Part shown: piece after piece, positions 50,160 to 59,585 of the stretch | Numbering within the stretch: the first letter of the stretch is position 1 | How the letters are laid out: each line of letters begins with the position of its first letter | Assembly (NCBI GenBank): GCA_964506245.1 | Contig: CAZDKK010000001.1 | Span: forward strand, 1-64,000 | DNA: 64,000 bases | Direction: 5' to 3' | Source of the DNA: CAZDKK01 sp964506245 | GTDB lineage: Bacteria > Eisenbacteria > RBG-16-71-46 > CAIMUX01 > WJJG01 | Translations under genes and position numbers: made by a program | The notes under the pieces: generated by a model | The model's input: the letters and a program-made list of their open reading frames with translations, nothing else | What the model was told of the DNA's origin: nothing | The model's database searches: none

Positions 50160-51329
50160 TCAAATAATTGTGCGCTCAAGAGCCATCCCGGGCCACCACT
50201 CCCTCAGGCGGGCCAGGAAGCTCTCCGCCTGCCCGTCAGCAGTGTACCCCTTGAGGACCGTCGCGCGGGCCTGCTCCGCCTCCCGGACCCAGGCGGCCGG
50301 GTCGGCGACGAGCGCCTCCACTGCGTCGGCCAGAGCCTCGGGCGACGCGGCCCGGGCGGCGATCACCCCGCTGCCGCGGGGGAACGAGGTGGGGACGGCT
50401 GGGACGGGGGGACCGTCGCAGACCACGACGGGGCAGCCGCAGGCCAGCGCCTCGAGCACCGCCATGCTGAGGCCCTCGGACCGGCTGGGGTGAAGGAGCA
50501 CATGGCTGGCGGCGACGGCGCGGCGCAGCTCTTCGGGTGGCAACAGGCCTCGGAAGACAACTGCATCCGGTCCAGCGCCTGCCCGCGCCCGGCCCTCGAG
50601 CTGCGGCCGCTCGGGGCCGTCGCCGCAGACATCGAGGCGCGCTGCCATCCCGCGCGCGCGCAGGGTGACCAGGGCATCGAGCGCGAGGTCGGCACGCTTG
50701 CGGTCGGTCAGCACGCCGGCGAAGCACAGGCGCAGCGCGTCACGAGCGGGGGGGAGACGCCCCGGGTCTGGTCGCCACACGTCCAGGTCGACCCCGTTCG
50801 GCACGACCACGGCCGCGCGGGCCGCGCGGCCGCAGAGCGGGAGCCGGGCGAGGAGGGCGCGCAACTCCTCGGTGACACAGACCAGGTGATCCGCGGCCAA
50901 TGCCGTGCCCACAGCGCGCCACGCGCCCGGCCCGCGCAGCTCCTCGGTAGGGCCGTGCACGTACCCGATCACTGCGCCCCACGGGCGCAGCGAGCGCAGC
51001 GCACCCAGCACGGGGAAGAGCCGCAGGCCGTGGAAGACCACGAGGCCATGGGTGCCGGCCCGGGCCGCCAGGCGGCGGGCCGCGCTCAGATAGGCGTCCG
51101 GCCGCGGGCCGGGACGCTTGGCCACGTACTCCCAGGCGACGGAGTGCTCCTCGAGCACCCGCAGGTAGGTGGGTCGCGGATCGGGCACGCCGTAGAGGAC
51201 CGCTGTCTGCGGAAGCCGTCCAGCCAGACGGCATGCCAGGTTCACGGCCACGGCGCTGGCGCCGGAGGGTCCGCTGTAGAAGCAGTGCACGAGATCGCCT
51301 GCTGCGCGCGCAGTCGCGCCGTTCCCCAT
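50160..51329 (-). CDS. GT4-family glycosyltransferase
   Basis: A 389-residue GT-B enzyme (start at ATG 51329 with GGAG upstream; ATG 51389 is possible). It has the N-terminal DLVHCFYSGPSGASAVAV, the hinge VVPNGVDLDVWRP, CFAGVLTDRKRADL, VCGDGPERP and the donor site RSEGLSMAVLEALACGCPVVV. It builds a cytoplasmic glycan precursor of unknown kind. Unlike the GT4 pair at 41443-43748 it stands alone on the minus strand, next to dispersed element copy 1. Confidence 0.88.
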   Translation of the reverse strand: MGNGATARAAGDLVHCFYSGPSGASAVAVNLACRLAGRLPQTAVLYGVPDPRPTYLRVLEEHSVAWEYVAKRPGPRPDAYLSAARRLAARAGTHGLVVFHGLRLFPVLGALRSLRPWGAVIGYVHGPTEELRGPGAWRAVGTALAADHLVCVTEELRALLARLPLCGRAARAAVVVPNGVDLDVWRPDPGRLPPARDALRLCFAGVLTDRKRADLALDALVTLRARGMAARLDVCGDGPERPQLEGRARAGAGPDAVVFRGLLPPEELRRAVAASHVLLHPSRSEGLSMAVLEALACGCPVVVCDGPPVPAVPTSFPRGSGVIAARAASPEALADAVEALVADPAAWVREAEQARATVLKGYTADGQAESFLARLREWWPGMALERTII

Positions 51330-51464
51330 GGTTTGCTCCACGATCTGATTATGCACGCGCGCAGTACGAAAGGGAATGCGCACCGGCATCGGGGAATGCT
51401 ATGACTGTCCGGGCCGAGGATTCCGGAAGAGATCGGCTGGCGTGAGGATCACGGTGGAGGGGGC

Positions 51465-52256
51465 ATGATCGCAGACGTGCTCAAGGCCGCCCTGGAGGCG
51501 CTGGCCCACGGGGAGTCGTTTGCCGTGGCGACGGTGATCACGGCGCGTGGATCTTCGCCCGGCAAGCCGGGCCACAAGATGGTCGTGCGCGCCGGAGGCG
51601 CCCAGGTGGGCACGATCGGCGGGGGGCAACTCGAGCTGCATGTCCAGCGCGAGGTCGCGGCCATGCTCGCAGCAGGGCAGGGCGGCGTGCTGGAATACTC
51701 CTTCGAGCCTGGGGCGCCCAACAACCCGGGTATGACCTGCGGGGGCAGCGTGACCATCGCGGTCGAGGTGGTGCCGGCCGCGCCGCGTCTCCTCCTGTGT
51801 GGGGGCGGCCACGTTGCGCAGTCACTGGCGCAGCACCTGGGGGGACTCGGCTTCGCGCACGTGGTCGCCGACGAGCGACCACAGGTCGCGGGGCGCGAGC
51901 AGTTCCCGAACGCCGCCGACATCCGGCATGAGTCGCCGGCCGCGCTCATCCGCCGCGATGGCCTTGCCGGCTTCAGCCACGTGATCATCTTCACCCACGA
52001 TCACGCCCTCGATCGCGAGATCCTGCTGGCCGTCGCGCGCGCCGGCTTCGCGGGCTACGTCGGTCTGATCGGCAGCGCGCGCAAGTGGGCCACGACCCGC
52101 GCGGCACTGCTCGCCGCGGGTGTCGCGGCGGAGTGGATCGATCGCGTCCACTGCCCGATCGGGCTGTCGATCGGAGCCCGCACGCCGGCCGAGATCGCGG
52201 TGTCGATCGCCGCCGAGCTGATCCGCGAGCGAAACGCCGCGAGCGACGCACGCTGA
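51465..52256 (+). CDS. XdhC/CoxI-family protein
   Basis: A 263-residue protein with the N-terminal XdhC segment (AVATVITARGSSPGKPGHKMVV, GTIGGGQLE) and a C-terminal Rossmann domain (LLLCGGGHVAQSLAQ). XdhC proteins insert or sulfurate molybdenum cofactor for xanthine dehydrogenase-type enzymes. No molybdoenzyme gene is nearby, so the partner is unknown. The ATG follows GGAGGGG. Its neighbours are a glycosyltransferase and the cytochrome pair. Confidence 0.88.
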   Translation: MIADVLKAALEALAHGESFAVATVITARGSSPGKPGHKMVVRAGGAQVGTIGGGQLELHVQREVAAMLAAGQGGVLEYSFEPGAPNNPGMTCGGSVTIAVEVVPAAPRLLLCGGGHVAQSLAQHLGGLGFAHVVADERPQVAGREQFPNAADIRHESPAALIRRDGLAGFSHVIIFTHDHALDREILLAVARAGFAGYVGLIGSARKWATTRAALLAAGVAAEWIDRVHCPIGLSIGARTPAEIAVSIAAELIRERNAASDAR

Positions 52257-52404
52257 TCCGCGCGGCGCGGGGAACGCATCCGCGGTTGCCCCGTGCGACG
52301 GCGTGACCTACCTTGAGGCCTGAGGCCGCCGGCGGCGGGCAGCCCCGCTGTGAGCGGCTGGCATGGTGAAACCCTGGGTCTGGCCTGTTGCAAGGAGTCC
52401 GCCC

Positions 52405-53763
52405 ATGAAGCATGCCTCCCTCGTCGCCGTCCATCTGCTCGCCATCGGCCTCGCGGCCTCCGGCTGGGTCGTCGCGGGGGCGCAGAAGCCGCAGCCGGCT
52501 GCCGCCGAGACCGCTGCCGGTCGCTGCATGACCTGTCACAAGGAAAAGACCCCGGGGCTGTACCGGCAGTGGTACGTGTCGGCGCATGCCAAGCATGATG
52601 TGACCTGCCTGGAGTGCCACGGGGCGCAGCGCTCCGATCCGGACGCCTATGTACACGAGGGGGTCCACATCGCGACGCTGGTCACGCCCGCGGACTGCGG
52701 CCAGTGTCACGACCGCGAGGCGGGCGAGGTGGGTGGCTCGCATCACGCCAAGGCCGGTGAGATCCTCGAGTCGGCCGATGCGTACATGGCCCACGCGGCG
52801 GGGGGCCAGCCAGCGGCCATCGCCGGATGTGAGAGCTGCCATGGGTGCAAGGTCAAGCTCGACTCGAGCTCCCGCAACAGGCTGTCGCGCGAGAGCTGGC
52901 CCAACTCCGGCATCGGCCGCCTCAACCCCGACGGGAGCAAAGGCGCCTGCAATGCCTGCCACACGCGCCACAGCTTCTCCAAGGCTCAGGCGCGGCAGCC
53001 GGAATCGTGCGGCAAGTGCCACCTCGGACCAGACCACCCGCAGAAAGAAGTGTACGAGGAGTCGAAGCACGGCAACGCCTATTACACGCACATCCCCGAC
53101 ATGAATCTGAACGCGGATCGATGGGTGGTCGGGGTGGACTACTTCGAGGCGCCGACCTGTGCAACCTGCCACCTCTCGGAGACCAGCAAGCAGAAGGTGA
53201 CCCACGATGTGGGCCAGCGGATCTCTTGGACCCTGCGACCGGAGATCTCCCAGCTCAACGAGAACTGGCAGCAGAAGCGGGCCAACATGCAGGATGTCTG
53301 CTCGACCTGCCACCTTCAGGAGTTCGTTGCTGGTCACTACTTCCAGATGGATGGCGTGATCCGCCTGTACGACGAGAAGTTCGGCAAGCCGGCCGGCGAG
53401 ATCATGAAGATGATCCGCGACCAAGGGCTGCTGGAGAACCCTTCGGCCTTCGGCAACGAGGTGGAGTGGACCTACTGGGAGATCTGGCACCACGAGGGTC
53501 GCCGAGCCCGCCACGGCGCGGCGATGATGGGACCTGACTACACCTGGTGGCACGGGATCTATGACGTGGCCCAGCACTTCTACTTCGAGTTCCTGCCCGA
53601 GGCGCGCGCCTACAACAACGCCGAGATCAACGCCTACATCGACAAGCTGCTGGCAAGTGACCCCATGCATACCTGGATCCGGCGGCCGACGGCCGAGATC
53701 AAACAGGACATCCGCAGCGGGCGGCTGCAGGAGACCTACCGTCACCTCTTCAGGCCGGAATAG
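52405..53763 (+). CDS. Octaheme HAO-family multiheme cytochrome c
   Basis: A 452-residue secreted cytochrome starting at ATG 52405 behind AAGGAG, with a signal peptide. Eight CXXCH motifs are visible (CMTCH, CLECH, CGQCH, CESCH, CNACH, CGKCH, CATCH, CSTCH); no CXXCK is present. The spacing and the segment MMGPDYTWWHGIYDVAQ match the hydroxylamine oxidoreductase (HAO) family, which includes oxidative HAO and reductive forms. With the quinol-linked cytochrome downstream, reduction of hydroxylamine, nitrite or NO is more likely than oxidation. Whether the catalytic Tyr crosslink exists cannot be told. Confidence 0.88.
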   Translation: MKHASLVAVHLLAIGLAASGWVVAGAQKPQPAAAETAAGRCMTCHKEKTPGLYRQWYVSAHAKHDVTCLECHGAQRSDPDAYVHEGVHIATLVTPADCGQCHDREAGEVGGSHHAKAGEILESADAYMAHAAGGQPAAIAGCESCHGCKVKLDSSSRNRLSRESWPNSGIGRLNPDGSKGACNACHTRHSFSKAQARQPESCGKCHLGPDHPQKEVYEESKHGNAYYTHIPDMNLNADRWVVGVDYFEAPTCATCHLSETSKQKVTHDVGQRISWTLRPEISQLNENWQQKRANMQDVCSTCHLQEFVAGHYFQMDGVIRLYDEKFGKPAGEIMKMIRDQGLLENPSAFGNEVEWTYWEIWHHEGRRARHGAAMMGPDYTWWHGIYDVAQHFYFEFLPEARAYNNAEINAYIDKLLASDPMHTWIRRPTAEIKQDIRSGRLQETYRHLFRPE

Positions 53764-53795
53764 CCCGGTGGCGACCCAACACGCGGAGTAGCGGG

Positions 53796-55352
53796 ATGCC
53801 CAAGCGCTTTCGGCTGTTCCTGCATGGCCTGGCCACCAACTGGGTGGGGACGATCGGGGTCGTCCTGACGACCAGCGCCTTCCTCTTGTTCCTCTTCATG
53901 GAAGCGCTGCAGCTCCTGGGGATCGTGACCAACGCCTACGTCGGGCTGGTCAGCTACATGGTCCTGCCGGCCCTCTTCATCCTCGGCCTGGTGCTGATCC
54001 CGATCGGCTGGCGCCTGTACTGCCGGACCTCGGGCCGCCCGACACGGGAGCTCCTCTCGGAGCGCTTCACGCCGGAGATGGTGGCACCCACCCGGATCTA
54101 CGGCTCAAGCCTGTTCGGTCTGATCGCACTGCTGACGCTCACCAATCTGCTCTTCCTGGGCGCGGGCGGGGCGCGGATGCTCCACTTCATGGACCAGCCG
54201 AAGTTCTGCGGCACAGCCTGCCACAAGGTCATGCACCCCGAGTGGGAGTCCTATCAGCGCTCTCCCCACGCGCGCGTCCGCTGCGTCGATTGCCATGTGG
54301 GCGAAGGCACGCAGGCCCTGATCGACGCGAAGCTCAATGGCCTGTGGCAGATCATCAGCGCCACGCTCCATCTCTACGAGAAGCCCATTCCGACCCCCGT
54401 GCGCAACCTCCGGCCAGCGCGCGAGACGTGCGAGCATTGCCACTGGCCGGAGAAGTTCTACGGCGAGCGCATGAAAGTCTTCACGCATCACGCCCTGGAC
54501 GAGGCCTCGACCCCTCGCTACACGACCCTGGCGCTGCGCGTGGGCTCGGGTGCGGGCGATGAACGCGGGACCATCCACTGGCACATCGCCCCCCAGAACG
54601 AGGTGCGCTATCAGCCGGCGACGGAGGATCGCAGCGAGATGGCCTGGGTGGAGATGCGCACGGCTGGGGGCGAAGTGCGCCGCTTCACCCACCGGCCTCG
54701 CCTCGACGCCTCTGCGGTGGCAGGCGGACCGGGGGCGGAGAACGATGCTCCCACCGGACACGCGCTCGCCCCACGGACCGTCGACTGCATCGACTGCCAC
54801 AATCGGGCGACCCACATCTACGAAGACCCCGAGGCGGCGATCGACGAACGGATGGCCGCCGGCCGGCTGGATCGCGCCGTCCCCTACCTGAAACGCGCGG
54901 CGCTGGGTGCGCTTCTGGGCAGCTACGCCTCGAAGGAAGCAGGGCTGCTCGGGATCCGCAAGGAGATCCAGGAGACGTACGCGCGTGAGCTGCGGCGCGA
55001 GGCGGCCGGCCGCCAGGTCGAACTGGATCAGGCCGTGGCGACACTCCAGGAGATCTACCAGCGCAACATCCATCCGCGGATGAGAGTGTTCTGGAACGTC
55101 TATCCCGATCACCGCGGCCACCGCGCCGGCGGGGGATGCTTCCGGTGTCACAACGCGGAGATGGTGGACAGCCAGGGCGAGGCCGTAGCCCACGACTGCG
55201 CGCTGTGCCACTCGATCCTGGCCTACGAGAGCCCCGAGCCCTTCCAGTTCCTGTTGCCGGTGGGGGAGGAGGAACCCGAGCGGAGGATGCACCTCTACCT
55301 GCAAGAGGAGTTCCTGGGCGCTCGTCTTCGCGAAAACCCGGTGAGCCGATAG
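53796..55352 (+). CDS. NapC/NirT-type membrane hexaheme cytochrome (quinol dehydrogenase)
   Basis: A 518-residue protein with three N-terminal TM helices (about 17-42, 50-72, 101-125) and six heme sites: an unusual CX3CH at 138-143 (CGTACH, followed by Met146 as possible axial ligand) and five CXXCH (CVDCH, CEHCH, CIDCH, CFRCH, CALCH). It should oxidise quinol and pass electrons to the octaheme partner 32 bp upstream in the same direction. The architecture resembles the ImcH-type inner-membrane cytochromes of Geobacter, a possible alternative role in extracellular electron transfer. Confidence 0.88.
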   Translation: MPKRFRLFLHGLATNWVGTIGVVLTTSAFLLFLFMEALQLLGIVTNAYVGLVSYMVLPALFILGLVLIPIGWRLYCRTSGRPTRELLSERFTPEMVAPTRIYGSSLFGLIALLTLTNLLFLGAGGARMLHFMDQPKFCGTACHKVMHPEWESYQRSPHARVRCVDCHVGEGTQALIDAKLNGLWQIISATLHLYEKPIPTPVRNLRPARETCEHCHWPEKFYGERMKVFTHHALDEASTPRYTTLALRVGSGAGDERGTIHWHIAPQNEVRYQPATEDRSEMAWVEMRTAGGEVRRFTHRPRLDASAVAGGPGAENDAPTGHALAPRTVDCIDCHNRATHIYEDPEAAIDERMAAGRLDRAVPYLKRAALGALLGSYASKEAGLLGIRKEIQETYARELRREAAGRQVELDQAVATLQEIYQRNIHPRMRVFWNVYPDHRGHRAGGGCFRCHNAEMVDSQGEAVAHDCALCHSILAYESPEPFQFLLPVGEEEPERRMHLYLQEEFLGARLRENPVSR

Positions 55353-55434
55353 CGAATCTCCAGGTGAGCTCGATCCTGACCCCCGATGGGCTTCGAGACG
55401 GGCGGGGAGAACGTTTCCCGCTGCGGGAGGTGCC

Positions 55435-56235
55435 ATGGACCGTTCTGGTGGCTACGAGGAGCCCCTGGTCGCCGAGTTCTACGATCATATCGTGCCCTAC
55501 AACGAGCGCGACGATGTGGCCCGCTTCGTCGAGTGGGCCCGCGCGTCGAGCGGGCCGGTGCTCGAGCTGGGATGTGGCACGGGGAGGGTGCTGATCCCCA
55601 CCGCGCGCGCGGGGGTCGAGATCGTGGGTCTCGATCTCTCGGCGCGGATGCTTGCGGTGTGCCGCGCGAGACGGGCAGCTGAGCCCCCGGAAGTTCGGAG
55701 GCGCGTCGAACTGGTGGAAGGTGACATGACCGCGTTTGCCCTCGGCCGGCGCTTCGGGTTGATCACCATCCCTTTCCGCCCCTTCCAGCACATCCTCACG
55801 GTCGGGGGCCAGCTCGCGTGCCTCGCCTGCGTGCGCGACCACCTCGCCGACGACGGCCTCTTCGTGCTCGACCTGTTCAACCCCTCGCTGCCCATGTTGA
55901 CGAAGGAGGGCCTCGACCAGGAGTTCGGTGATGAACCCGAATTCACGATGCCGGACGGACGCCGCGTGCAGCGGCGCATGCGCATGGGGGGGCGCGATCT
56001 CTTCGAGCAGATCAACGACGTCGAGCTGATCTACTACGTCACGCATCCCGACGGGCGCCGGGAGCGGATCGTCCACGCGTTCCGGATGCGCTACCTGTTC
56101 CGCTTCGAGGTCGAGCACCTTCTAGCACGAGCAGGATTCTTGGTGGAACGCATCGACGCGGATTACCGGGGAAATCCCTACGGAACGAAGTACCCGGGCG
56201 AGCTGGTCGTGCAGGCGCGCAAGCTTGGAGCATGA
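55435..56235 (+). CDS. Class I SAM-dependent methyltransferase
   Basis: A 266-residue methyltransferase with motif I VLELGCGTGRVLIP (residues 42-55), the acidic IVGLDLS after beta-2, EGDMTAF, and LVVQARKL at the end. The C-terminal part (DGRRERIVHAFRMRYLFRFEVEHLL) is of the small-molecule methyltransferase type. Substrate unknown. It converges on dinB with 60 bp between. Confidence 0.88.
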   Translation: MDRSGGYEEPLVAEFYDHIVPYNERDDVARFVEWARASSGPVLELGCGTGRVLIPTARAGVEIVGLDLSARMLAVCRARRAAEPPEVRRRVELVEGDMTAFALGRRFGLITIPFRPFQHILTVGGQLACLACVRDHLADDGLFVLDLFNPSLPMLTKEGLDQEFGDEPEFTMPDGRRVQRRMRMGGRDLFEQINDVELIYYVTHPDGRRERIVHAFRMRYLFRFEVEHLLARAGFLVERIDADYRGNPYGTKYPGELVVQARKLGA

Positions 56236-56295
56236 GGCAGTGGGCATGAGACGAGGCCACGCGGGCTCGCCCGCCGCCCGCAGGAGCCGGCACGC

Positions 56296-57537
56296 CTAGG
56301 GCTCATCCTGCTCCGGGCTGCCCCGCGGCCGCAGCGAGCTGTCATCGTCGTCGCGCCGCTCGTCCCGGATCCGGAGCAGTTTCGCGGGCAGGACCTTGCC
56401 GCGCCCGAAGCGGTCCTCGATGCGGTCAATCGTCTCGGCCAGCCGGCGGCGCTTCTCCTGACTCTGAGGGGCAGCGAAGAGATCGAGCATCTCGCTGCCC
56501 TCTGGGGCGATTCCGCTCACCGCCACACCGATCAGGCGCACGGGCTGGCCATTCCAATGCTCGTGGAAGAGGTGCCGGGCGACCTCGTAGATGCGATTCG
56601 CGTCGCAGGTCGCGGTGCCGAGGGTCGTGCGGCGCGTGAGCGTGCGGAAATCGTGGTAGCGCAGCTTCAGTTGTACGATCTGGCCAGCCACCTCGTCCGC
56701 TCGCAAGCGGCGCGAAACGCGGAAGGCCTCGTCCAGCATGACGCTCTCGAGCAGCTCGGTGTCCGTCTGGTCGCGCCCGAAGGTCTGCTCGTGGCTGTAG
56801 GACTTTGCCTCCCAGACGGGGATGACCTCGCGGTCGTCACGACCAGAGGCCAGCTCGTGCAGGTGCTCACCGTGCTGGCCGAAGCGCGCGATCAGGGCGT
56901 GACGGTCCATGTCGGCCAGATTACCGATCGTGCGGATCCCCAGCGCCTCGAGCGACTCCCGCGTGCGCGGGCCGACGCCCCACAGCCGGCCGATCGGGAG
57001 CGGTCGCAGTGTCTCCAGGACCTTGTCCGGCTCGACCACCACCAGACCATCGGGCTTCTCGAGATCCGAGGCGATCTTGGCCACGAACTTTACTGGTGCG
57101 ATGCCGACCGACGCGGTCAAGCGGGTCTTGGCGCGGATGGTGTCCTTGATCTTGCGGCCGATCTCGCGTGGTTCGCCCAGGACGCGCTGCGTGCCCGTGA
57201 GATCGAGGAACGCCTCGTCCAGCGAGAGCGGCTCGATCTTGGGTGAGAAGCTGCGGAAGACCTCCATGATCTGGTCGGAGACGTCGCCGTACTTGCGGAA
57301 GTTGACCGGCAGGCGCACGAGATGCGGGCAACGCCGCTGGGCCTCGGCCATCGGCATGGCGGAGTGGATGCCGTACTTGCGCGCCTCGTAGGAGGCGGCA
57401 CTCACGACGCCTCGCCCGCTGGCCGAGCCGCCCACCACCACGGGCTGGCCCTCGAGCGACGGGTCATCGCGGATCTCGACCGACGCGTAGAACGCGTCCA
57501 TGTCGACGTGGGCGAAGATGCGCTCCCACTGCGCCAC
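56296..57537 (-). CDS. dinB: DNA polymerase IV (Y-family)
   Basis: A 413-residue translesion polymerase, start GTG 57537 behind GAGGAG (a GTG 36 bases upstream is the alternative). Catalytic motifs: HVDMDAFYASVE (first acidic residues), YEARKYGIHSAMPMAEA, SLDEAFLDL with the second Asp-Glu pair, and the thumb/HhH region LWGVGPRTRESLEALG. The little finger is followed by a 40-residue Arg/Asp-rich tail, shorter than a full beta-clamp motif. It copies damaged DNA in the cytoplasm. No LexA box is evident. Confidence 0.95.
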   Translation of the reverse strand: MAQWERIFAHVDMDAFYASVEIRDDPSLEGQPVVVGGSASGRGVVSAASYEARKYGIHSAMPMAEAQRRCPHLVRLPVNFRKYGDVSDQIMEVFRSFSPKIEPLSLDEAFLDLTGTQRVLGEPREIGRKIKDTIRAKTRLTASVGIAPVKFVAKIASDLEKPDGLVVVEPDKVLETLRPLPIGRLWGVGPRTRESLEALGIRTIGNLADMDRHALIARFGQHGEHLHELASGRDDREVIPVWEAKSYSHEQTFGRDQTDTELLESVMLDEAFRVSRRLRADEVAGQIVQLKLRYHDFRTLTRRTTLGTATCDANRIYEVARHLFHEHWNGQPVRLIGVAVSGIAPEGSEMLDLFAAPQSQEKRRRLAETIDRIEDRFGRGKVLPAKLLRIRDERRDDDDSSLRPRGSPEQDEP

Positions 57538-57761
57538 GGTGGCTCCTCGGCGGGGGACCCGGTGAGCAGGCACGGCGTGCCCCTCGTCCCGTGCAGGCAG
57601 CTCGCGGATCCCTCAGGACGCTGCAGCGTTCCCTTGTCCCGGCGAGGCACCATTTTAGCCGGAATCGCCCGGTGGGGCACGCCCTCTCCGGCGGCCCGCG
57701 GCACGGCACGCAGGTGCTGTCCCGCCCACCCGCCAGGGGTTCGTGACCCCTCGGGTCACGA

Positions 57762-59585
57762 TCAGAGCTTGAACTGCGCCACCGCGTCCCTCAATGCCGT
57801 GGCCGTCTGCTGCAGCACCTCGGTCCGCGCACTCGCCCGTGAGGCCTCGGTCACCGCCTCGCGCGCCGCGTCGCTCACTTCGTGGATGTTCTTCGTCACG
57901 TTGCCCACGCCAAGGGAGATCTGCTGGACGTTTGCAGCGATATCGACGGCCGCGCTCGACACGCTCCCCACGCTCGCGGCGATTTCGTTGGTGGTGACGG
58001 ACTGCTCCTCGACCGCCGTGGCGATGGCCTGGGTGATCTGTCGCACGTCACGGATGATCCCCGCAATCTCCTGAATCGCGTTGACCGCTTCGCCGGCATT
58101 GGTCTGCATCTCGGTGATCTCTCGGCCGATCTCCTCGGTCGCCACCGCCGTCTCCCGCGCCAGGGCCTTGACCTCGCTGGCCACGACCGCGAAGCCCTTG
58201 CCCGCCTCACCGGCCGAGGCCGCCTCGATCGTCGCGTTCAGGGCGAGCAGATTGGTCTGGTCCGCGATCTGATCGATCGTGTCGAGGATCTTCCCGATCT
58301 GCTGGGACGAGGAGCTGAGCCGCTCCATCGCTTCCCCGGTCGACTGCGCCTTGCCATCGGCCCGGGCTGCAACCTCGGCGGCTTGCACGCAGTTGTGCGC
58401 GACCTCGCCCAGGGAGCTGCTCATCTCCTCGATGGCGGTTGCCACGCTGCGCACGGCCGTGGACGTCTCCTCCGCGCCGGCCGACACGTGGATGACGCTG
58501 GAGGAGATCTGTTCAGCCGCGGCCGCCACGCCGCTGGCTTGCTCGAGCATCTTGCCCGCGTTGGTTGCCAGCCCGCTGGCCCGACCCGACACTTCATCTG
58601 CCGACTCGCCTACTGTGCGGCTGTGGTCCCGCAGCTCGGTGATCATCGCGTGCAGCCGCTGCAGGAACCCATTGCAGTTCCCGGCCAGTTGTCCGACCTC
58701 GTCGTTCCCGCCGGCCGGCAGCCGGGCAGTCAGATCATTCCCCTTGGTGATCTCCGACAGCATCTCCGTCGCCACGCGCACCGGGCGGACAACACACCGC
58801 GTGGCAATGCCGACCACGAGCAGGACAAGCATCGTCGTCCCCACCATGATGGCCAAGATCGTGCCGATGAGCGTGCGCGCGGCCCCGCGCTCCTCCGCCG
58901 CGAGCAGCTCGACCTCGGCATCCACGAAGTCCACGTATTCGCCCGTGCCGATGACCCAGCTGCGCGCTGGGTAGAGCTTCACAACGGAGATCTTCGGGTA
59001 TCCTTCCTCGGTCACACCGCCGTCGGACTTTGGCTTCGGCCAGTAGTAGCTCACCACGCCGTCGCCCTTCTCCACGCACACCTCGTTCATGCGCACGAAG
59101 AGGTTGGTCTCGGGGATGTGAGCCACTTGCGGATCGCTGCGATCGAAGATGCGGCCGCGATATTGGATCTTCTGGAATCGCTCCCTGTCCCGGAAGTCCG
59201 AGACCTCGGTTCCGTTCAGATTCGGCATGGTCGGATGCATGACCATGACCGGCCGCTCCGGGTGCTCTCGGTCCAGCTGGTGAATCCAGATGTAGGAGGC
59301 ATTCGTGGTGAGCGCGGCCACACGTTCGAGACATTCCTCCGTCGTCAGACGGTTGCGGTCACAGACACGCACCGTGGCGATCGCTTGATCGACCAGCGCA
59401 CTCAGACGATCCTTGACGGCTGCGATCTGCTGCTCACGGATCCGCTCCAGGCGACCTGCCGTCTGGCGGGCATTGAGCATCGAGATGCCCAGCGTGGTGG
59501 CCGCCATGCTGAACAACAGCGGGATGGTGACCGCGTAGAGAAGTCGGGTAGCGATGGAGTGCTGAACCTGGCGGGAACCGAACAT
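57762..59585 (-). CDS. Methyl-accepting chemotaxis protein with sCache sensor
   Basis: A 607-residue chemoreceptor starting at ATG 59585 behind GGAGG. TM1 is about residues 14-37, the periplasmic single-Cache domain about 55-230 (ASYIWIHQLDREHPERPVMVMHP, LYPARSWVIGTGEYVDF), TM2 238-262, then HAMP (PVRVATEMLSEITKGNDLTARL) and the signalling coiled coil with hairpin GKGFAVVASEVKALARETA. Cache receptors of this type sense organic acids or similar small ligands. No che genes lie in the window. The upstream 415 bp are empty of genes. Confidence 0.95.
   Translation of the reverse strand: MFGSRQVQHSIATRLLYAVTIPLLFSMAATTLGISMLNARQTAGRLERIREQQIAAVKDRLSALVDQAIATVRVCDRNRLTTEECLERVAALTTNASYIWIHQLDREHPERPVMVMHPTMPNLNGTEVSDFRDRERFQKIQYRGRIFDRSDPQVAHIPETNLFVRMNEVCVEKGDGVVSYYWPKPKSDGGVTEEGYPKISVVKLYPARSWVIGTGEYVDFVDAEVELLAAEERGAARTLIGTILAIMVGTTMLVLLVVGIATRCVVRPVRVATEMLSEITKGNDLTARLPAGGNDEVGQLAGNCNGFLQRLHAMITELRDHSRTVGESADEVSGRASGLATNAGKMLEQASGVAAAAEQISSSVIHVSAGAEETSTAVRSVATAIEEMSSSLGEVAHNCVQAAEVAARADGKAQSTGEAMERLSSSSQQIGKILDTIDQIADQTNLLALNATIEAASAGEAGKGFAVVASEVKALARETAVATEEIGREITEMQTNAGEAVNAIQEIAGIIRDVRQITQAIATAVEEQSVTTNEIAASVGSVSSAAVDIAANVQQISLGVGNVTKNIHEVSDAAREAVTEASRASARTEVLQQTATALRDAVAQFKL

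Noticed and set aside
51441..51460. GTGAGGATCAC before the XdhC-like gene is also in dispersed element copy 1.
   Set aside because: Only about 14 bases match, with no other element parts; probably chance or a very short remnant.
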